Assembly: GCA_963383645.1 (NCBI GenBank)
Contig: OY726566.1
Span: forward strand, 91,572,029-91,636,028
Origin: Muscardinus avellanarius
Taxonomy: Eukaryota; Chordata; Mammalia; Rodentia; Gliridae
DNA length: 64,000 nt
Reading direction: 5' to 3'
Part shown: positions 11,366 through 23,075 of the stretch, piece by piece
Position numbering within the stretch: position 1 is the stretch's first letter
Layout: each line of letters opens with the position of its first letter
Program-made: the position numbers and the translations under genes
Notes under the pieces: generated by a model
Seen by the model: the letters and a program-made list of their open reading frames with translations, nothing else
Databases searched by the model: none
Told to the model about the DNA's origin: nothing

Positions 11366-11739
11366 CAAGCAGCCTGGGTGATGATGAAGGCAGGGGATGC
11401 CAAGGCAGTAAATCCAGCTCAGGGCTTGATTCCAACCATGGCTTTTGAGAAAGCGGTTCTGGAAATGAGAAATGAATTCTACTTGAATTCTATTCAAATT
11501 GGGAGAACTCTCATAGAGAATACTATGTGGTTAGCCACCTCAACTATTATATAGACCAAAAAAAGCAGATAAACAAATATTAAAGCCCACAGAGGTGGAG
11601 GGGACATTTGCCTGAAGTCTTAAAAACCAACCAGTGAAATGATAGAATTAATGGTTAATCCCTGTCTGTGACCACACAGATACCAGCAGGTGTACACAAA
11701 CTCTTAAATGGTTACTAAATGGCCCCATGGAGTGACCAT

Positions 11740-11900
11740 ACCAGGGGTATCTGCAGTTGGAGAAATTCCAATCCAAGCTCTGGCATTCACCTGTGAGCCT
11801 TGAATGAGATGCTTGGCCCCTATGATCTCAGTTCCTTCAGCTGTTAAACGGGTGCAGTAAGCACTCCCATGATTCTGAAGCAGATTAGGCCAAACAACTT
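11740..11900 (+). mobile_element. MIR SINE (diverged)
   Basis: 'ccaatccaagctctggcatt', 'tgagatgcttggcccc' and 'ctcagttccttcagctgtta' follow the order of the MIR sense consensus. Confidence 0.65.
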
Positions 11901-14279
11901 ATATATCAAGTCCTTGTCACTTCTGCAGGCGTGCCTTAAGATTCCTCTTCTATCTGGAGCTCTCTTTTTAAGGGCATTCTTAGGATGATCCTTCGCTGAA
12001 GAGGTCTTCCCATCAGTGAATCTTAAGTAGACCTATTTGCTTGAATATCTGCTCAGCTGAGAAATTGCTTTTGGGACACTGGGTTCAACAAAGACACCAA
12101 CCAAAGCTCTGAGGGAGATAAGCCTGGATCTCTGAACCTCCTCTGTGATCCGAGCAGGGAAGAACAAAGAAACTCATGATTAGGCTTCTTAGGTCCCCAG
12201 CATGGGATGGACTTTGTCTGGTTTAATCATCGTATACTCCTGACACGGATGGTTACTGTGTCTGGAGCAAAGTTAGGGTTCAGCTTAAGGACAGCATTTG
12301 GATCATTTCTGAGACTAAGGAAATAAAAGACATGGAGAAAGATGCTGGGAACTCCTGGGCTCAGTCACCCCCGTCTCAGCTCTTCCCTGTGGGCGAGGTT
12401 CCCCAGAGAATCCAGCACTAAGGCATACCCCTCTCCTCCTCCAAATCTGTCCCCCCCGGCTGCTTGCCACAAATCATGAGAGCTCGCAAGAGACCATGAA
12501 AGCTTAGTGGTCTGAGCAGGAACAAGGAGATGTGCCAGGAACCACTGAGCATGTTCTGCAGACATCTACATGATCCTACTCAGTCTTCTAGCATTCACAC
12601 ATCTGTTCCTATTCAGCCCAGAGGAAAGTTGGAATCGGTGCTAGGGTTAGGAGTACGGTTCTTCATCAAGATCATAAATAAAGCAATGGAGGCTGCGAGA
12701 GGCCAAGCTGCTGTGCAGAGTTCCCTGGAATTCTCCAGTGGGAGACTACAGCCAGGTGGGACCCTTTCCCAGCTGGTCTGAGCAGTGTTACTGCCCTGCT
12801 AAGGTACTCGCAACACTGCAGAAATGCAATTTCAGACCTGGCTTACAGCCACACCAGATTCTGTCACCTCGGACACTCTTCCTGCGTATGGCCCATCGCC
12901 GTCCCGGGCACTTACTAACTGAAGCTAATGAGTTGCTGGAACTCTCTCTTTTCTATACATAGCAACAGAAAATATTGCAGAGCAAACACCAACCCCTACA
13001 GAGCCACAAAGGAGGTTCATTTAAGTTGGCATCATTTTTGCTAACCTCCTGCTGAAATATTTGCCAATCTGGCCAAGGTTTTGAGCTGCCTGGGGTCCAG
13101 GAACACCTTTTCTATTTAATGCTGTCCTTGAGTGAGATTAAATTTCCAGAGGTTGCAGAGGCTCCGCTCTGCGATGGTTTAGGCGACCTTGGCTGTGGGA
13201 TCAATACAAGGTGAGAATCCTCATGGGACATGCTTTGCTTGCTGGTCTGCCCCTCTTCTCTGTTTCCAGCTGGAAACTGTGGGCACAGTAGAGCTTGGCA
13301 GGGCAAGGATGCTCTGCTCCAGAGTCTAGGAACTGGGACCAGGCCTCCCTTTTGGGCAGGGTCTTTGTTGGATTTTCTGGATTTCCCCCCCCACAGGGCA
13401 TTGTCTCTGCAGTGGCTTCTTGTGGGTAGTCTTGTGAGGTGAGCCAGATAGGGGATTGTTCTCTATAGTTGTGGTGTGGAAAAGGTAGTTAGAGGGATAG
13501 CAGGTTTACCAGGGCTCTGCATGACTCTGCCTAGGCCTGTGCTTTTTCTCCCATAACTCTGGGCTTCCTGCAGGAGTCGTTATGTGTATAAGCAGGGTAC
13601 ATCATCTACCAACTCTTGTGAATAGAATTATGGAGACTGTTCTTCTCGAATCTGCAGAGACAAGATCTTGAAGAAACAGGGCCTGTCTCAGCTTCTTGTC
13701 CCACCCTCTCTTGACTCACCCCACATCACACTGGCCTTCTCCAGTCTGAGGAGCTGCCTTGTTGCCTGCACACCTACAACCTACCCTCGTGAGATCCCTA
13801 CCTGGGCCACTGGGGGCTGCCCCTCCTCTCAGATGGTCCTTCCCCTGCTTGCTCTTAGCAAGTCCCACCTGCCCTATTTTTCCATCCTCTCAGATCCGAC
13901 TGGAGACCAGGTAGGATGATCTAAGAATTAGAGGTGACCTGTCTGGCATGATGTCTCCCTCTTAGCAGGGCTGATGGGAGACTGGAAGATGGATGCAGTG
14001 AGCAACACTGGGCTCCTGTCTAGCTTTTACCCAGCTGCAATCTTCATACCTTTATCCTATGCCTAAGGACATCTTTCTAATCCCTTCCTGCCTTCTTTCT
14101 TCATCTTGGGAACCTCTGGTTGAAGTTGGCCATTTTCATAACTGCTGATGCATGAGAACCTCTTTATGAAGCTGTAAAGGGATGCCTGGCCCCATGGTTG
14201 AAAAAGAGGACCAAAGAATGGAACTGATGAGTTCAGGACTAGGGACTAGTTGTCATCCCCAAGAACCCAGGAAAATGAC
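11901..14279. other. Repeat-poor unique stretch
   Basis: No repeat family, RNA gene or exon is recognised across about 2.4 kb. The small open frames (for example 12530-12781 and 13668-13919) match nothing I know. Confidence 0.35.
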
Positions 14280-14510
14280 ACAGGTAGCAGTTAAAGCAGG
14301 CACTCTGGCTCCAGAATGCCTGGCTTTGAAACCAGGCTCTGCTACCTCCTGGCTCTGAGATCTTGGGCAAGTCACTCAACCTCGCTGTAGCTGGTGGATA
14401 AAATGGAGAAACTTTAGACCCTACTTCAAAGGATCATTATGAGGGATGAATGAGAAAATGCATGCCAAGTACTTAAAACAGTGCCAGATATGTGATAAAT
14501 CCTCAAAACA
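14280..14510 (+). mobile_element. MIR SINE, near full length
   Basis: The full order of MIR is visible: 'gcaggcactctggctcca', 'gaaaccaggctctgctac', 'gatcttgggcaagtcactca', 'ggataaaatggag', 'gagggatgaatgagaaaatg' and 'acagtgccagatatg'. It is the best preserved MIR in the window. Confidence 0.92.
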
Positions 14511-14682
14511 TCCTAAAAAGGCAGGTTGTTTGTGTCATTCCCATTGCATGCCTTTTTGATTGTTGCCATTCTTGGTTATCTTTTTTAACAATACGGAGGT
14601 ATGTAAAGAGGTTAAAGGGTGCTAATATAATGTCTCATTTGCTTCCCCAGTATGAGCAAAGATTATGGGATACACCTGTCAT

Positions 14683-15290
14683 ATTTAATTTTAAGTGTCA
14701 ACTTGACTGGGCTACAGGGTGCCCAGATATTCAGTTAAACATAATTTAGAGCCGGGCATAGTGGCGCACACTTGTAATCCCCGCGCTTGGGAGGCGGAGA
14801 CAGGAGGATTGCACAGGTTCGAAGCCAGCCTTGCTGGCTTAAGAGACCCTGTTTCCAAATAAAAATATGTAAAAAAAAAATAGGTCTGAGAGTGTAGCCT
14901 GGAGGTAGAAGGGTTTCCAGGAACCCCAGTACCACCACCAAACAAACAAACAAACAAACAACACAACACAATTTAGGATATGTCTCTAAAGATGTTTCTA
15001 GATTAGAAGAACACTTAAGTTGGTAGACCTTGTAGAGGAGATTGCCTGCCCAGTGTGGGTGGGCCTCATCCAATTAGTTGGAGGCCCCAAATAGAAAAAC
15101 AAACAAAAAACTAAACAAGATAATTGCCTCCCTCTGCCTGACTCTTTGAGTGGCAACATCAATCTTCTAACTTCTGGCTCAGGTTCAGACTGTAACATAC
15201 ACTTTCAGCTCTCCTGGGCCTCTAGCTTGCCAACTGTAGACCTTGGCACTCCTCCATAACTGGTGGACCAACACCTCATAAGATTATACA
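14683..15290 (+). mobile_element. Old LTR-like interspersed repeat, split by a SINE
   Basis: 'aagtgtcaacttgactgggc', 'gggtgcccagatattcag', 'gtgggtgggcctcatccaat' and 'gcctctagcttgccaactgt' belong to a familiar ancient mammalian repeat whose family name I cannot give with confidence. It continues on both sides of the SINE at 14750-14969, which dates the SINE as younger. A related copy lies at 27040-27510. Confidence 0.65.
14750..14969 (+). mobile_element. B1-dID-type SINE with target duplication
   Basis: The 7SL-derived B1 head ('gccgggcatagtggcgcaca') joins an ID-like tail ('ggtctgagagtgtagcctgg') and an A-rich (CAAA)n tail. The 7-bp direct repeat AATTTAG flanks it at 14743-14749 and 14970-14976. 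The internal pol III promoter region is retained. It is inserted in the older LTR-like repeat. Confidence 0.92.
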
Positions 15291-15470
15291 TATATTATAA
15301 TCCATATAATATATAATACATATATGGTATTAGAACACAGTTATAGAGGGGTCACAAAATTGTGTGTGTGTGCACATACATATATATATATACACATACA
15401 TAAATATAGATACATAAGACATGGACAGATACATACATACATATATATTCCATTTCAACAATGGAACCTA
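15291..15470. repeat. AT/TG/CATA-rich low-complexity tract
   Basis: Interrupted runs of 'tatataatac', TG, 'atatatatata' and 'catacatacata' form a decayed compound microsatellite. Confidence 0.8.
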
Positions 15471-15995
15471 ATGGTTCCATATAAACAATGATTTATAAAA
15501 TACTCAAGGTCACAGAGTCAGTGGGGTAGCAGAGCCTGGTCTTAAACTTGGTTCTAAGTCATTTTTAAAAAATATTTTTATGTTACTCAATGCTACTTCT
15601 TACACAATGAAAGGAAAAGCTACAGATGACTCAGTATAACCATTCCCAATTACTGGGGGAAGAAAAATGCCTCTGAAGATACCTCATTTTGAGAGTAGTG
15701 TTTTTGAAAAAAAATAATTAAAAACACAACCCTACGCCCATCCCATAGCCAGCTGCAATTCTTTGCCAGTCACTGGAGTTGACTGGGACACTTAAGGAAG
15801 GTCTTCAGGAGAATTACTTAATTTAGAGCACTGGAAACCCAACAATTATTTGCTTAAAAATAGAATTTGCTGAAACAACTCCAGCTTCTTATTCTTCTCA
15901 CTGCATAATAAAGTAATTAGTAATTTGTGTCACTCTGGTAATTTTTCTCCTTCCCATAATCACCAGCAGTGACACTGTTGCCATGCTGGGGTTCT

Positions 15996-15997
<2 letters not shown>
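15471..15997. other. AT-rich unique sequence
   Basis: There is no clear repeat or gene. The part from about 15690 to 15925 has several TAAT/ATTA motifs ('acttaatttagagc', 'aaagtaattagtaattt') and could be a non-coding regulatory element. This is weak inference only. Confidence 0.3.

Positions 15998-16042
<45 letters not shown>
15998..16042. repeat. (CA)n microsatellite
   Basis: About 22 perfect CA units. It produces an artefactual valine/cysteine-rich open frame on the minus strand. Confidence 0.97.
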
Positions 16043-16044
<2 letters not shown>

Positions 16045-16831
16045 CAGCATACATTCTTGTCTGATCCCTGGATGGAGTGAGTGGTATAGCTTTTGTTGTT
16101 TTGTTGTAGCTGTTTAAATGAAAGATTATGTGACCCCTATTACTTATCCTGTGTGTATAAGACATCTGTGTGCGACTGTCATAAATGTAGAAATAAGGCC
16201 AGAAAACTGTCAAAATATTCCCAAATATTAAACAAAATCTCTTATGAGAATGGTGGGTACCTATATATTCCTATATATTGCCAACTTTAAGTCAGGACCT
16301 TTATCTGACAAAAAGATTTGTTCTGAAGTGTGGGTTGTATCATATGGTTTAATATGATGGGTTTTTACAAAGGTATAAAAAGTAAATCACATTTTTATAC
16401 GTTTGGACATTTCTTTATTTTACATTCCATAGGCTGAGAAGAATGAAACTGTCTAAAAATGTGGGTTGTTTAAGAAAATTCAGATTATAATTACAAAGGA
16501 AACTTAGATGTGTTTAACACATACTATGTGCTGGATTCATGAATGGCTGTTAAATATCAAGTAAATACTCAATTATTTGAAACAAAGCAATGGTCGTGGA
16601 TATTATATTCCTAAGCTTAACAAATTTTATCCAAGTTTATTAGATAGGGAAATTTATAAGAAGCTTCAGGTGATTATGGGAAATGAGAGAAGAAAGGAAG
16701 TGTAAAAGATTGGTCTCACCCTAAAAGATGATAAATAATGAAGAGATAGATATCCTTAATCTGATTTAAATGGCACACAATGTATGCATGTGTCAAAATG
16801 TAAAGTGCCCCAGATGTATAGTTTTTTCTTT
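16043..16831. other. AT-rich unique sequence
   Basis: No recognisable feature is seen in this stretch. Confidence 0.3.
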
Positions 16832-17010
16832 CTGTGTGAGTATGTGAGGGGGTGCTGAGGATTGAACCCAAGCACATACTACCTCCGAGCTATATCCTCA
16901 GCCAGTTGTGGAGGTTCTCACTAAGTACCTTAGGCTGTCTGTGAACCCAGATCTTCCTGTCTCAGCCTCCCAAGTACTGAGATTACAAGTGTGTGCCACT
17001 ATGCCTGGCT
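16832..17010 (-). mobile_element. B1-dID-type SINE (old copy)
   Basis: In antisense order one sees 'ggtgctgaggattgaaccca', 'cctccgagctatatcc', 'tctcagcctcccaagtactg' and 'tgccactatgcctggc'. The copy is diverged and its poly(T) is nearly lost. Confidence 0.9.
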
Positions 17011-17099
17011 TCAGATATATAGTTTTTACGTATAAGTTAAAATATAATTGAAAAACAATTGGCCCCCTCTCCTGTTCATCACATAACTATCTATTACAT

Positions 17100-17265
17100 T
17101 CAAAGTTGTATACTACAATAAATATTATCACTACTAACATTTATTAAATATTTGCCCTGTTCCATGTTCTGTGCTAAAAGGGTCACCTGCCTCAGATTCT
17201 TTAATTCTCACATCAACTCTCTATAAGTTAGGTATTAATATTATCTTTATTTCATATATGAGAAA
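17100..17265 (-). mobile_element. Probable MIR-family fragment
   Basis: 'ttaattctcacatcaactct', 'gttaggtattaatattatc' and 'tttcatatatgagaaat' resemble the antisense MIR 3' half. The copy is diverged. Confidence 0.5.
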
Positions 17266-17329
17266 TATGGAAGGCACTGTTGCTTACCCTATATCCATTC
17301 TTCTCTTTTCTGTTAAAGTAATAAAATCA

Positions 17330-17515
17330 CACTGGGCACAGTGGCATACACCTATAATCCTAGTACTTGGAAAGCTGAGACAGGAGGATTGCCAGTTTGA
17401 GGCCAGCAGCATGCATTAACTAGTGAGACCCTGTTTCAAAGTAAGAAATGAAACAGAGCTAGGGGTGTAACTCAGTGGTTGAGTGCCCCTGGATTCAATA
17501 CCCAGTACCACAAAG
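17330..17515 (+). mobile_element. B1-dID-type SINE
   Basis: The B1 head 'ctgggcacagtggcatacac' is followed by 'gagacaggaggattgccagt', 'gagaccctgtttcaaagt' and the ID-like tail 'gtgtaactcagtggttgag', 'gcccctggattcaat'. This is the clearest classical ID tail in the window. Confidence 0.93.
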
Positions 17516-17525
17516 TAATAAATTC

Positions 17526-18270
17526 AGATTTTACTTAAGGTGGTAATATACCATGCTGAAAGTCTATATTCTTTATTCTCCCTAGAAGTCAGATGTGGCC
17601 ACGGACTAAGTTCTGGCCAGTGAGATTCAGCAGAACTCTTGTGTGGACCATCTGAGAAGTTCACCTAGGTCCTTGGTTCAGCTGCGACTTGTGTGACTTC
17701 CTGTCTTTGGTCTTGCTTTGCACTCACTGCAGATGTGATAGCTGGCCTGCTGCTGTTTCTGGTAGTATCTGACATGGCAATTTAGATCCATTCTCCAGTG
17801 AAGAATGACTCTAAAGGATAAAATGTATATACAAATATCTACTTGAAAATATCAGAGAAATTACAAGTCCATGAAGAATCACTGAGCCAAGTTCTAGAAG
17901 AGAGCGATCTGGTGTGGTAGTCCTGGAATTTCTGGCTAGTTTTCTCCTAAAAGTGTTTGCCAATTCCAGAAGCTATGGAATGGGTACTAAGATGCTGAGC
18001 AGATCTCAACAGACATAGGGACCTAGGAGCCTGTAAGCATACAGTCCTGATGAAACTCGGTGATTTGGGTAAAGACTATAAATAACCCACCTTATTGGGT
18101 TAAGGGTAAACCAAAAACTATAGATGACCAGTGGGATGCCACAGTTCTCTGAAGGGCCTGAAACCTAGTATCAATTCACCCTGATCTGGGATTGGATCAA
18201 CACAGGTGGGATTGGTAGTGGCCCCCAGCTTCCTGCCAGAATTAATAATAAATATTCTTTGAAAAAGACA
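17526..18270. other. Unannotated sequence, possibly old repeat
   Basis: Phrases such as 'agatgtggccacggactaag' and 'ttctggccagtgagattca' recall an old mammalian interspersed repeat that I cannot name. The rest is unrecognised. Confidence 0.3.
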
Positions 18271-18700
18271 AGCCTAATACAGTGACACATACCTATAATC
18301 CCAGTACTTTGGAGGTTGAGACAGAGACAGGAGGATCACAGGCTAGAGGCCAGCCTCAGCAACTTAGTGAAACCTGTATCAAAATAAAAACCAAAAGAAC
18401 TAGCCAGGTGTGGTGGTGCATGCATGTAATCCCTGTGCTTGGGAGGCTGAGACAGGAGGATAATAGAATTTCAAAGCCAGCCTCAGCTACTTAGTGAGAC
18501 CTTGTTTTCAAATAAAATAGAAAAAAGTAGGTCTGGGACTATAGCCCAGAGATAGAAAGCCTCTGGGTTCCACCCTCATTACCACCAAAAAAAGAAAAAA
18601 AAAAGCTGAGGTGTTCTTTTGAGATATAATCCCCCTGGGTTCAAGCCCTAGTACTGAAAACAAAAACAAAACAAAACAAACAAACAAACAAAAAATCTAA
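18271..18700 (+). mobile_element. B1-dID-type SINE interrupted by a second SINE
   Basis: The B1 head and A-rich middle lie at 18271-18400. An ID-like tail with (CAAA)n lies at 18605-18700 ('cccctgggttcaagccctag'). A complete second B1-dID copy (18401-18604) sits between them. I infer that the second element inserted in the A-rich middle of the first. An independent tail fragment at the right is the alternative. Confidence 0.75.
18401..18604 (+). mobile_element. B1-dID-type SINE, nested
   Basis: A full element: 'tagccaggtgtggtggtgca', 'gtgcttgggaggctgagaca', 'gtaggtctgggactatagcc', 'ctctgggttccaccctcat' and an A-rich tail. Confidence 0.9.
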
Positions 18701-18756
18701 AAAGTGTTCTCAGAAGCCTTCAATTATTTCTTCAATTTTTCAGTTACAGAAATAGG

Positions 18757-18900
18757 TCTCAGCCAGATGTGGTGGCATGTGCTTGTAATCTTCACTATTC
18801 TGTAGGCTGAGGCAGGAGAATTGCAAGTTTGAGGCCAGCCTTGGCAATTTAGGAAACTCTATCTAAAAATAAAATAAAATAATAAAATAAAATAAAATGG
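18757..18900 (+). mobile_element. B1-type SINE, tail-less
   Basis: The B1 head 'cagccagatgtggtggcatg' runs to 'ctaaaaataaaataaaat'. The ID-like segment is absent; the element ends in (AAAAT)n. Confidence 0.88.
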
Positions 18901-21074
18901 TATAGGTCTCAATCAAACAAAGTAGGGGAAAACTATCATCTAGTCATTTTCTCTTTAATACTTCAACTTAATAAAAATTTTCCAAGATGCACATCAAGTT
19001 TTATGTATAGGAAATGTTCATCATAAAGATGTTTATAATAGTGTTTCTAAAGTTTTCCCAAATTGAAATGCATCAAATGAGTGATAATATATTTTTATTA
19101 AACTACTATTCAGCCATTGCAGTTATAAAGGAGAATCTTTAATAACATATGTAGCATATTGCATTTTCCACAGATGTCTGTAGAAATATCCTCCAACCTC
19201 TACATTCTTCTGCAGTGTGACCTTGCTGCTTCCCCTCAAGGGGTGGAATCCATTTCTTCATCTTCTTGGATGTGAACGGGCTACCTGAGTTACAAAATCA
19301 TAAGCAAAATAAAATTATTGTCTCATCCAGGTAAGTTTTGATGTAGTTTATTACATATCAGTAGACAAGCGGAAAAATGTGTAGAGATGCTTTGAAAACA
19401 AAAGTGAAAAACACATTATAAAACAATATGTACCGTGTAAATTCCACTAAAGAAAATCTATACATATACATGGAACAAATATTAGAAGGACTTATGCCAA
19501 AATGTAATACCGGATATTTGGGATGGCAGGATTACCATGCTTCTCAGAGTTTGTCTTATTTCTCAGATTCTGACAATAACTATAGATTATTTTATATTCG
19601 GTAAAAAATTAAAGTCCTGTTTTTGAAGATATTTTAATGACAGATAGATGTTTGCAATACAGCAGCACCACCTAAAAAGAAGAGGATCTGATTTCTGTGA
19701 GGGCCTTTTATCCCTTGGATCATATGCTTCTAAGAGAATGTTGGCAAGATAAACCATTCAGATTACCTTTTTATTTATTCTTACCTACTACGCTGCAAAA
19801 AAGAAGGGATAGTTTTGTTGGCTGGCAAGATATTGGGATGGGACTTTGCTGCTCTGCGTCCATCCTTTTGGGGGGTAGGTTCTGTGTCCCAGAGAGGTCC
19901 ACAGGTGGGAAGTCTGTGCTGCTGCCTCCAGCCTGGGCTCACCAGATGGGGCCACACATGCTTCTGCTCTGTCCCTGCTCCGGGGAATCAGAAGGGACTC
20001 AGCAGTAAGTCATACTGCTTGCAGCTGGCTGGTGCAGTGTGACAACCCCATTCTGGGACCTGAAGTTGGAATGGGATGACAATTCTAAGGCCTATTTGGC
20101 CACAACACCAGCCATATTCTCCAAGTTTCTTCTTACAAACATTAGGCTGATATTTCTATCCTTATCTATTGTCTATGTTTATTTATTAATTGATTCAAAC
20201 AGTTCAAACAGGGAGAGTTCAAACAAAAGAAAAAACAGTGATTGATAACTATCTTCAAAATGTATCAGTATCTATAAATAAACATGGTTTCATTTTACAT
20301 ATTTAAAAGCACATTTACATAAGTAAATATGAATTGTTAATATATCACAAGGATTGTGGAAGAAAATATGTCAAAATATCCACAGTGATATTTCTCAGCA
20401 TTTTGGGGTTATATGTCCATTTATTTATACTCTACATAGTATACTAGAGTATAAATATTCATATACAAGCATGGATTACTTCCGTAATCAACAAAACATC
20501 ATTAGGTTTTTGAGAAATGAAATACTAATCTTTGCGTTTGCTCTATAGTCAAAGACCCTGGCTCTATAGCTGGCTATTGTCGATGCTACTTTTAGGACCA
20601 ACATAAACTCCACTTCTAGCATTTTTCCCTTTTGTTCCTCCCTTGAAAAGGGAGGGATGCCAATTTTCCAAAATAAAATTCTAGGTTAATCATGTAAGTC
20701 TGGTCCTTCAGTGTTTTTGAAAAACAGAAACACTATCTTACCCATCACATGAGCCAGATGCATCATTTGAAGCATATTTTTGTTGACTGGTTTTATCAGT
20801 CAGGGTCTGGTCAGGAGAACAAAAACAGAATTCATAGAGAGAATTTAATATAAAGATTTTCTTAGGTGTTGTAGAGCTAAAAAAGCAAAAGAGAACAATG
20901 AGAGTGCATGGAGATAGGAATTGCAGAAAACTGCTGCCATCCCTAGGACTGGGGGAAGAAAGGGAAGAAGACAGAAGCTTGGAAGAAGAACCCTGTAGAG
21001 CTATCTGTCAGGAACCTGGATGTATAAAAATTATAAAATAATTAGGAAGTCATGAGTTTGGGGTATTTATTACT
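18901..21074. other. AT-rich stretch, mostly unrecognised
   Basis: Around 19165-19290 ('gtgaccttgctgcttcccct', 'aaggggtggaatccatttc') there is probably a decayed old interspersed repeat. A second one may start near 20795 ('tatcagtcagggtctgg'). No exon or RNA gene is recognised. Confidence 0.3.
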
Positions 21075-21170
21075 TTTTTGTGTATGGTACTGGGAACTAA
21101 TATTAGGGCCTCAGGCATGCTAAGCACACACCTTACCACAGTGCTATATCTTCAGTCTCTTTGTTGATTA
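21075..21170 (-). mobile_element. ID-like SINE fragment
   Basis: 'tatggtactgggaactaata', 'agggcctcaggcatgctaag' and 'gtgctatatcttcagtctc' form an antisense ID unit ending in an A/T run. Confidence 0.6.
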
Positions 21171-21251
21171 AAAAAAAAAAACATTTAAAAGTATTTATTC
21201 AAAATAGTGAAATAAGAAAAAGGCATTATTTAACACTTATGATAAATATGT

Positions 21252-21440
21252 CAGCCGGGCATGGTGATCCCAGTACTTAGGAAATTGAGTCAGAGGAATG
21301 CAGAATCGAGGCCACCTAAACAACTTAGAGAGGCCCTGTTCCAAATTAAAAAAATAAAAAAGGACTGGGAATATAGCTTGGATGCAGAATGTTCCTGGCC
21401 TTAATCTCCAGTGTCAAGCAACAATAACAACAAACCCCAA
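21252..21440 (+). mobile_element. B1-dID-type SINE, internally shortened
   Basis: 'agccgggcatggtgatccca' lacks the segment that normally lies between 'ggtg' and 'atcccag', including part of the A box. It then continues to 'ggactgggaatatagctt' and a CAA-rich tail. Confidence 0.88.
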
Positions 21441-21644
21441 CCAAATAGACACCCCTCCCAAGTATGATTTTAACCCATTCCGTGTGTACAGATTTTAAAG
21501 CGTAATTTCTCATATACATACCTAACAAAGGTAACTTAGACCACCCAGTTCATACTAAAATATTTCCAGTTGTATGCAAATATTTTAAGGGTATTTTCTC
21601 AAAACCTGATCATTGCATATGTTTGCTATGTGTGTAGAGTATGT

Positions 21645-21985
21645 TTTTTCAGTTTTATTGGAAGATTAATTGACAAAACTCATATATATTCAAGTTATAT
21701 AATGTGATTTTTGTCATATATATATACATTATGAAATGATCATCATGATCAAGTTAATGAACAAAACCATCAGCTCACATAGTTGCTTTATAAATGGAGA
21801 GCATGCTAAAAATCTTTTAGCAAATTCTAAGTGTATAATACAGTAACTTCAGTCATTACACTGTACTCGGGTCTTCAGAGCTTACTAATCCTAAAACTGT
21901 GATCCTGTACTCTTTACCAGCACTGCATCTTTCCCCCAACCCAGAGCCCAGCCTTCTAATAGTAACATCTGTATAGTATCAAAAC
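21645..21985 (-). mobile_element. L1M 3' UTR fragment
   Basis: 'ttgacaaaactcatatata', 'caagttaatgaacaaaacca', 'tcagctcacatagttgcttt' and 'gatcctgtactctttacc' match the antisense 3' UTR of old L1M elements. Confidence 0.75.
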
Positions 21986-22204
21986 CAGGAAACACATCAG
22001 AACAATCCAATTTTAATATCATAGTTCTATGACATTTTATCATATATATAGATTTGTAAAACTATAGCCACACACATATAGAAAACTTTCCTATCCCTAT
22101 GGAAGAACACTACCATCCTTCTCTTTTATAGCCACACCCTCGTCTTCCCCCAGCCCCTAGCATTCATCATCTGTTTCCCCTTATTGTGATTTTGAGATAC
22201 AACA

Positions 22205-22397
22205 TTTAATTATGAGTGTAATGATTTGAATCAAGTCCTCACTTCTAGTGCCCCAGAATGTGACCTTATTTGAAGACAGGGTCTCCACTACAGAGGTGGA
22301 TTAAGTTAAAGTGTAGTCAGTAGGATGGGCCATATTGCTATATAACTGGTGTCCTTATAAAGAGGAGAAACTTGGAAACTGTTAGTCAACCTTTTGT
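22205..22397 (+). mobile_element. MLT1-type LTR, left part
   Basis: 'cagaatgtgaccttatttg', 'gggtctccactacagagg', 'gatgggccatattgctatat' and 'gactggtgtccttataaa'-like text are the first half of an MLT1 (ERVL-MaLR) LTR. It resumes at 22835 after an inserted LTR. Confidence 0.85.
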
Positions 22398-22802
22398 CTC
22401 TGTGATCAAAATACCTGATAAGAACAACTTAGAGTGTAAAGAATTTATTCTGGCTCATGTTTAGTAGGGTTGAATCCATGGTCAGCCAACTCCATTTCCT
22501 TGGCCTGAGGCAAGGTAGAACACCGTGTCAGAAGGGGGCGGCAGAGGAGAGTTGCTCAGCTCTTGGAAGCTGGGAAGTAGAGGGAGAGTAAAGAAGGGGA
22601 TGGAGAGAAGACAGATCCTTCCCAGGCACAACCCCAGGGATCTACTTCCTCCAACTAGGCCCCACCTTCTAGTGAGCCACTTAACCATTAATGAATTAAC
22701 CTACAGAAGAGGCTCAAGCCTTCATGATTCAAACACTCTCTCAAAGCCCACCTCTGAACACATGAGACTTTGGGGGACATTCCATATTCATAGCCGACAC
22801 GG

Positions 22803-22803
<1 letters not shown>
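22398..22803 (-). mobile_element. MaLR-type LTR inserted in MLT1
   Basis: In antisense order: 'tctgtgatcaaaatacctga', 'aagaatttattctggctcat', 'ctccaactaggccccacctt', 'cccacctctgaacacatgag' and 'tttgggggacattcc'. This is a solitary LTR with no internal retroviral genes. It splits the older MLT1 and so is younger. A relative lies at 39083-39423. Confidence 0.75.

Positions 22804-22804
<1 letters not shown>

Positions 22805-22834
<30 letters not shown>
22805..22834. repeat. (CA)n microsatellite
   Basis: About 15 perfect CA units lie at the junction of the inserted LTR and the MLT1 remainder. They may have grown from the 'cagacacagacac'-like text of MLT1. Confidence 0.95.
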
Positions 22835-22836
<2 letters not shown>

Positions 22837-23075
22837 CCATAGAAACAGATCACAGTGATGCTTCCACAAACTAAGGGGCTTCAAAGATGGCCAGCACACC
22901 ACCAGAAGCTAGGAGACAATGGTAGAACTGATTCTCTCTCATAGCCTCAGAAGGAACTGGCCCCTCTGATACACTGATTTTGGACTTTTAGCTCCAGAAC
23001 TATGAGCCTGTAAATTTCTATGGCTTAAACCACCCTTTCTATGGTATTTTGTCATGCCAATCCTAACAAAACACT
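22835..23075 (+). mobile_element. MLT1-type LTR, right part
   Basis: 'caccaccagaagctaggaga', 'cctcagaaggaactggcccc', 'ttggacttttagctccagaa' and 'ctatgagcctgtaaatttct' continue the LTR begun at 22205. Confidence 0.88.

Noticed and set aside
14750..14969. tRNA or 7SL RNA gene
   Set aside because: The tRNA-like and 7SL-like text belongs to a dispersed SINE with an A-rich tail and target duplication, as do the other copies in the window.
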